Of a DNA stretch of 46,336 nt, positions 43,824-46,336 are shown piece by piece. The first letter of the stretch is position 1; every line of letters begins with the position of its first letter. Position numbers and translations under genes: made by a program. The DNA is from an uncultured Cytophagaceae bacterium (GTDB lineage Bacteria; Bacteroidota; Bacteroidia; Cytophagales; Spirosomataceae), in NCBI GenBank assembly GCA_903933935.1, contig CAIZMB010000153.1, positions 1-46,336 of the forward strand, read 5' to 3'. The notes under the pieces are model-generated. The model was not told the origin of the DNA. It searched no databases and was given only the letters and a program-made list of their open reading frames with translations.

Positions 43824-44627
43824 TTAACCTTTGATTAATTTTGAGGTGGATTGGTGATAAATTTTAGTTTGCGCTGGAACACTATGGGTTAGCCAAACAT
43901 TTCCACCGATAATGGATTCTTTTCCTACGATAGTTTCTCCTCCCAAAATAGTGGCGCCTGAATAGATAACTACTCCGTCCTCGATGGTTGGATGTCTTTT
44001 AGTCGCTGCCATTTTCTTGTCGACGGAAAGCGCGCCTAATGTTACCCCTTGATAAATTTTAACTCGCTCACCGATTGTACACGTTTCACCGATTACAATC
44101 CCTGTCCCATGATCCATGAAAAAATAGCGACCTATTTTTGCCCCCGGATGAATATCGATCCCGGTTTTTGAATGCGCATATTCGGTTAAAATTCTAGGGA
44201 TCAACGGGATAGATAGTTGGTGTAATCCGTGGGCCAACCTATAAAAAGCCATAGCGTAAAAACCTGGATAGGTTCTAATTACTTCGTAATCTGTGGTAGC
44301 AGCTGGGTCACCTTGTACCATAGCCTCGACGTCGGTCAATAACAATGCGTGGATTTCTGGAATTTTACCAAAGTATTCTTGGGCCAATTTTTCCGGAGAA
44401 TCTTTTAACTCCCCTTTCATTGAATGTAAAATACTTTCTAATCCAGTTTCTAAACTTTCAAACACAGCCTTTAACTCCGCATTTGTTTTGAAATGAATTT
44501 TGGACTGCTCAGGAAATAGCGTTAAGACAATTTTGGTAAACAGCTTCTTGATTTCTGATGTGGCCGGAAATGCACGCGTATGCATGTGCTTTTCTAAGAT
44601 GTTTGTTATAAAAGATTCAGGCAGCAT
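43824..44627 (-). CDS. cysE: serine O-acetyltransferase
   Basis: A 267-residue acetyltransferase with a helical N-terminal domain (about 1-140) and a left-handed beta-helix of hexapeptide repeats. Its signature is DIHPGAKIGRYFFMDHGTGIVIGETCTIGE, with the catalytic DH pair in FMDHGTG, then GVTLGA and HPTIEDGVVIYSGATILGG. It makes O-acetyl-L-serine from serine and acetyl-CoA and is the committed step of cysteine synthesis. It starts four bases after the selU stop and ends one base before the cysM start. The C-terminus is short, so feedback behaviour cannot be judged. Confidence 0.95.
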   Translation of the reverse strand: MLPESFITNILEKHMHTRAFPATSEIKKLFTKIVLTLFPEQSKIHFKTNAELKAVFESLETGLESILHSMKGELKDSPEKLAQEYFGKIPEIHALLLTDVEAMVQGDPAATTDYEVIRTYPGFYAMAFYRLAHGLHQLSIPLIPRILTEYAHSKTGIDIHPGAKIGRYFFMDHGTGIVIGETCTIGERVKIYQGVTLGALSVDKKMAATKRHPTIEDGVVIYSGATILGGETIVGKESIIGGNVWLTHSVPAQTKIYHQSTSKLIKG

Positions 44628-44631
44628 AGAA

Positions 44632-45672
44632 TTATGTATTAAAATTGAAATTAACTAGATCATGCGCTAAAACCGAATTTACTTGCAAATTTGTGTCTAA
44701 TGTTTGGATTTCTAGCCTGTTAATCTGTGCCTCATTACGTTGCAATAATCCATGTAGATACGCCTTATCGTAGTAGTTTAGCGTAATAGCCGCCACTTCA
44801 CTAAAATCATTTTTTTCTAAGCATTCTACAGCCTTTTGAAAATGTTGTCCTCCCAAACGTTTCTTTATCTTTTCCAAAGCCCTTAATAAATCAGCCTTAG
44901 GATATTGTGCGTACACTCGGACCAAATGGGGAAGTCGGTGTTTTGCATCGATATCCAAAAATAAACAAGGGGACTCCCGTAAACGTACATAAAATGATTC
45001 CGTCATAAACACCTTGCCTATATGCCTACTTTCATCTTCCACCCAAATCGGCTTTTTAAAATCCATTTGTCGCAATTCATGAGACAACAGATTTTCAAAA
45101 TGTTCACTACTGGGTTGCTCCTCTAAACCTAAATGCCCGAAGGCTGAACCTCGATGATGTGCAATTCCTTCCAAATCAATGACTTGAATTCCTCTTCTTT
45201 TCATCTCAATTAGGATTTCTGTTTTTCCGCTGCCGGTCTTTCCTCCTAAAACGATTAATGGGATCTTCTTTTCTAATTCAGCTAAAACGAATTTTCGATA
45301 GGCCTTATAGCCGCCAACTAACACCTTTACTTCTAATCCGGCGGTTTCAAAAAGCCAGGCCATGCTGCCAGAGCGCATGCCGCCACGCCAACAATGGACC
45401 AAGAGAACCCCTTCTTTGGCTATTTTTTTTGCCTTTTTTACCCAATGGGCCAACTGCGGTCCCACGATTTCCAAACCTAATTCTACTGCTTGGTCTTTGC
45501 CTTGTTGCTTGTAGGTGGTTCCCACTAGTGCACGTTCCTCATTCGTAAAAATGGGAAATGATATCGCTCCAGGAATATGCGCCCGTTCAAATTCAGCCGG
45601 AGACCGAACATCGATGAGCGGATATTGATTGGCTTCAGCCAAAAACGAAATGACATCTAATTTTTCTGGCAT
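44632..45672 (-). CDS. selU: tRNA 2-selenouridine synthase
   Basis: A 346-residue MnmH/SelU enzyme. The N-terminal rhodanese domain (about 1-130) carries the active-site cysteine C94 in LLVHCWRGGMRSGS, which includes the family's WRGGMRS signature. The C-terminal P-loop domain has GGKTGSGKT (143-151). The enzyme replaces sulfur in the 2-thiouridine of tRNA wobble positions with selenium through a geranylated intermediate, using selenophosphate. It follows bshC by two bases and precedes cysE by four. No selD is in the window, so the selenophosphate supply must lie elsewhere. Confidence 0.95.
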   Translation of the reverse strand: MPEKLDVISFLAEANQYPLIDVRSPAEFERAHIPGAISFPIFTNEERALVGTTYKQQGKDQAVELGLEIVGPQLAHWVKKAKKIAKEGVLLVHCWRGGMRSGSMAWLFETAGLEVKVLVGGYKAYRKFVLAELEKKIPLIVLGGKTGSGKTEILIEMKRRGIQVIDLEGIAHHRGSAFGHLGLEEQPSSEHFENLLSHELRQMDFKKPIWVEDESRHIGKVFMTESFYVRLRESPCLFLDIDAKHRLPHLVRVYAQYPKADLLRALEKIKKRLGGQHFQKAVECLEKNDFSEVAAITLNYYDKAYLHGLLQRNEAQINRLEIQTLDTNLQVNSVLAHDLVNFNFNT

Positions 45673-45674
45673 AT

Positions 45675-46334
45675 TTAATCCAAATTGATCGCATACATCT
45701 CAAAAAGAAGGGGATCAAATGTGTCTAGTAATTGTTGAATGAAAGCGGGATGCTCCATATAATAATTTAAAAAATTCTCATGCCTTTCCTGCCATTCACC
45801 TTCCGGAAATAGCGCAGTTTTTAATTGGCTTAATTGGCGAATCGAGGTTTCATGATTTCTCTCTTCCGCCCTTTTCAACTTTTTTCCTAGCCGCTCAAGG
45901 CCGTTTTCTACGCGCTTAAACTCAGCTTTTGCGCTAGCCTCTAAAGTCGAATCTATTGATTTCACTCGGCTCGCTAATTCGTTAAAAATCGGACTTAACA
46001 AGTTTAATTCAGATTGACAGTCCAATACATGTGCACTTTGACTTGCCACAAATTTTCTACGTAATTCAAAATCTTCTAAAAATAAATCCGTTAGTCCAAT
46101 ACCTAATTTTTTTATTTTTTGTTGGTTTTTTTCATCAATAATAATGGCAAAATTACGAGGCAAAAGAATTGGGTATGGCACTCGGTGTAATTCAAAAATC
46201 CCTTTTAATTGGAGCCAATATCCTACTTCTGCAGGACCTCCAATATAGGCCAAATTTGGTAGAATTATTTCTTGGTATAAGGGTCTTAAAACAACATTAG
46301 GACTAAATCTTTCAGGAAATTCCGCCACCTCTGC
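45675..46334 (-). CDS. bshC: bacillithiol synthase BshC, C-terminal part
   Basis: The 3' part of the cysteine-adding enzyme of bacillithiol biosynthesis. The frame is open to the right edge, so the start lies outside; the GTG at 46328 is internal. RFSPNVVLRPLYQE and LPNLAYIGGPAEVGYWLQLK are hallmark BshC segments. They are followed by the family's coiled-coil arm (about 130-180 of the visible part: VENGLERLGKKLKRAEERN) and the closing HPAFIQQLLDTFDPLLFEMY. The enzyme joins L-cysteine to GlcN-malate. It leads a tight operon with selU, cysE and cysM that supplies its cysteine. Confidence 0.95.
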   Translation of the reverse strand, partial: AEVAEFPERFSPNVVLRPLYQEIILPNLAYIGGPAEVGYWLQLKGIFELHRVPYPILLPRNFAIIIDEKNQQKIKKLGIGLTDLFLEDFELRRKFVASQSAHVLDCQSELNLLSPIFNELASRVKSIDSTLEASAKAEFKRVENGLERLGKKLKRAEERNHETSIRQLSQLKTALFPEGEWQERHENFLNYYMEHPAFIQQLLDTFDPLLFEMYAINLD

Positions 46335-46336
46335 TC

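Noticed and set aside
1-46336. CRISPR arrays, insertion sequences, prophage or tRNA genes
   Set aside because: No regularly spaced direct repeats, transposase or integrase frames, or cloverleaf-like sequences were found on reading both strands.

Overview
The window reads as chromosome from a member of the Bacteroidota, most likely a Cytophagales-type freshwater or soil genus. That placement is an inference. It rests on TANNTTTG-type -7 boxes in place of purine-rich ribosome binding sites, a type IX secretion sorting tail, two TonB-dependent receptors, a bacillithiol gene (bshC), several secreted or lipid-anchored catabolic proteins, and AT-rich spacers. No rRNA, tRNA, CRISPR array, transposase or integrase was seen. 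No gene-free stretch exceeds about 230 bases. The longest are 9727-9941, 18108-18329, 24300-24513 and 41896-42123, and their contents are described in the entries.

Layout. 1-784 is the 3' end of an FAD-dependent oxidoreductase. 786-9726 (minus strand) is a six-gene run: TetR regulator, TolC-like channel, membrane fusion lipoprotein, RND pump, then a secreted lactonase fused to a Rid domain, and a GT-C glycosyltransferase. 9942-15081 (plus) holds a small orphan protein and a catabolic-looking run: apiosidase-like DUF4038 hydrolase, PhyH dioxygenase, Tat-exported sugar isomerase-like protein and Gfo/Idh/MocA oxidoreductase. 15117-18107 (minus) is a very large lipoprotein with a PVC-type propeller, HEAT-like repeats and a C-terminal haem c site. 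18330-21759 (plus) is a tight three-gene unit of BNR sialidase-like hydrolase, sodium:solute symporter and DHDPS/NAL-family aldolase. 21843-29050 (minus) contains two TonB-dependent receptors and a YVTN-propeller/phosphoesterase that overlaps the second receptor. Two copies of an 85-base palindromic element lie just downstream of two of these genes. 29186-31334 holds a GNAT acetyltransferase facing a T9SS-secreted SGNH esterase.

31476-37541 (plus) is the most unusual block. A CofD/YvcK-like domain is fused to a GT-A-like domain and followed by a HAD phosphatase, a sugar nucleotidyltransferase, an NAD-dependent epimerase, a GT2 glycosyltransferase and a polytopic DUF6056-like membrane protein. 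The genes overlap or nearly touch except for one 40-base gap that carries a promoter-like box. It looks like an uncharacterised pathway for an activated sugar or sugar-phosphate and its transfer to an envelope acceptor.

37574-41895 encodes two secreted amidohydrolases, one with a degenerate and an intact half, the other lacking its metal motif. 42124-42961 carries a small XRE regulator and an orphan lipoprotein. 42947 to the right edge (minus) is a tight thiol/selenium operon, bshC-selU-cysE-cysM, linking cysteine synthesis to bacillithiol assembly and tRNA selenouridine formation.
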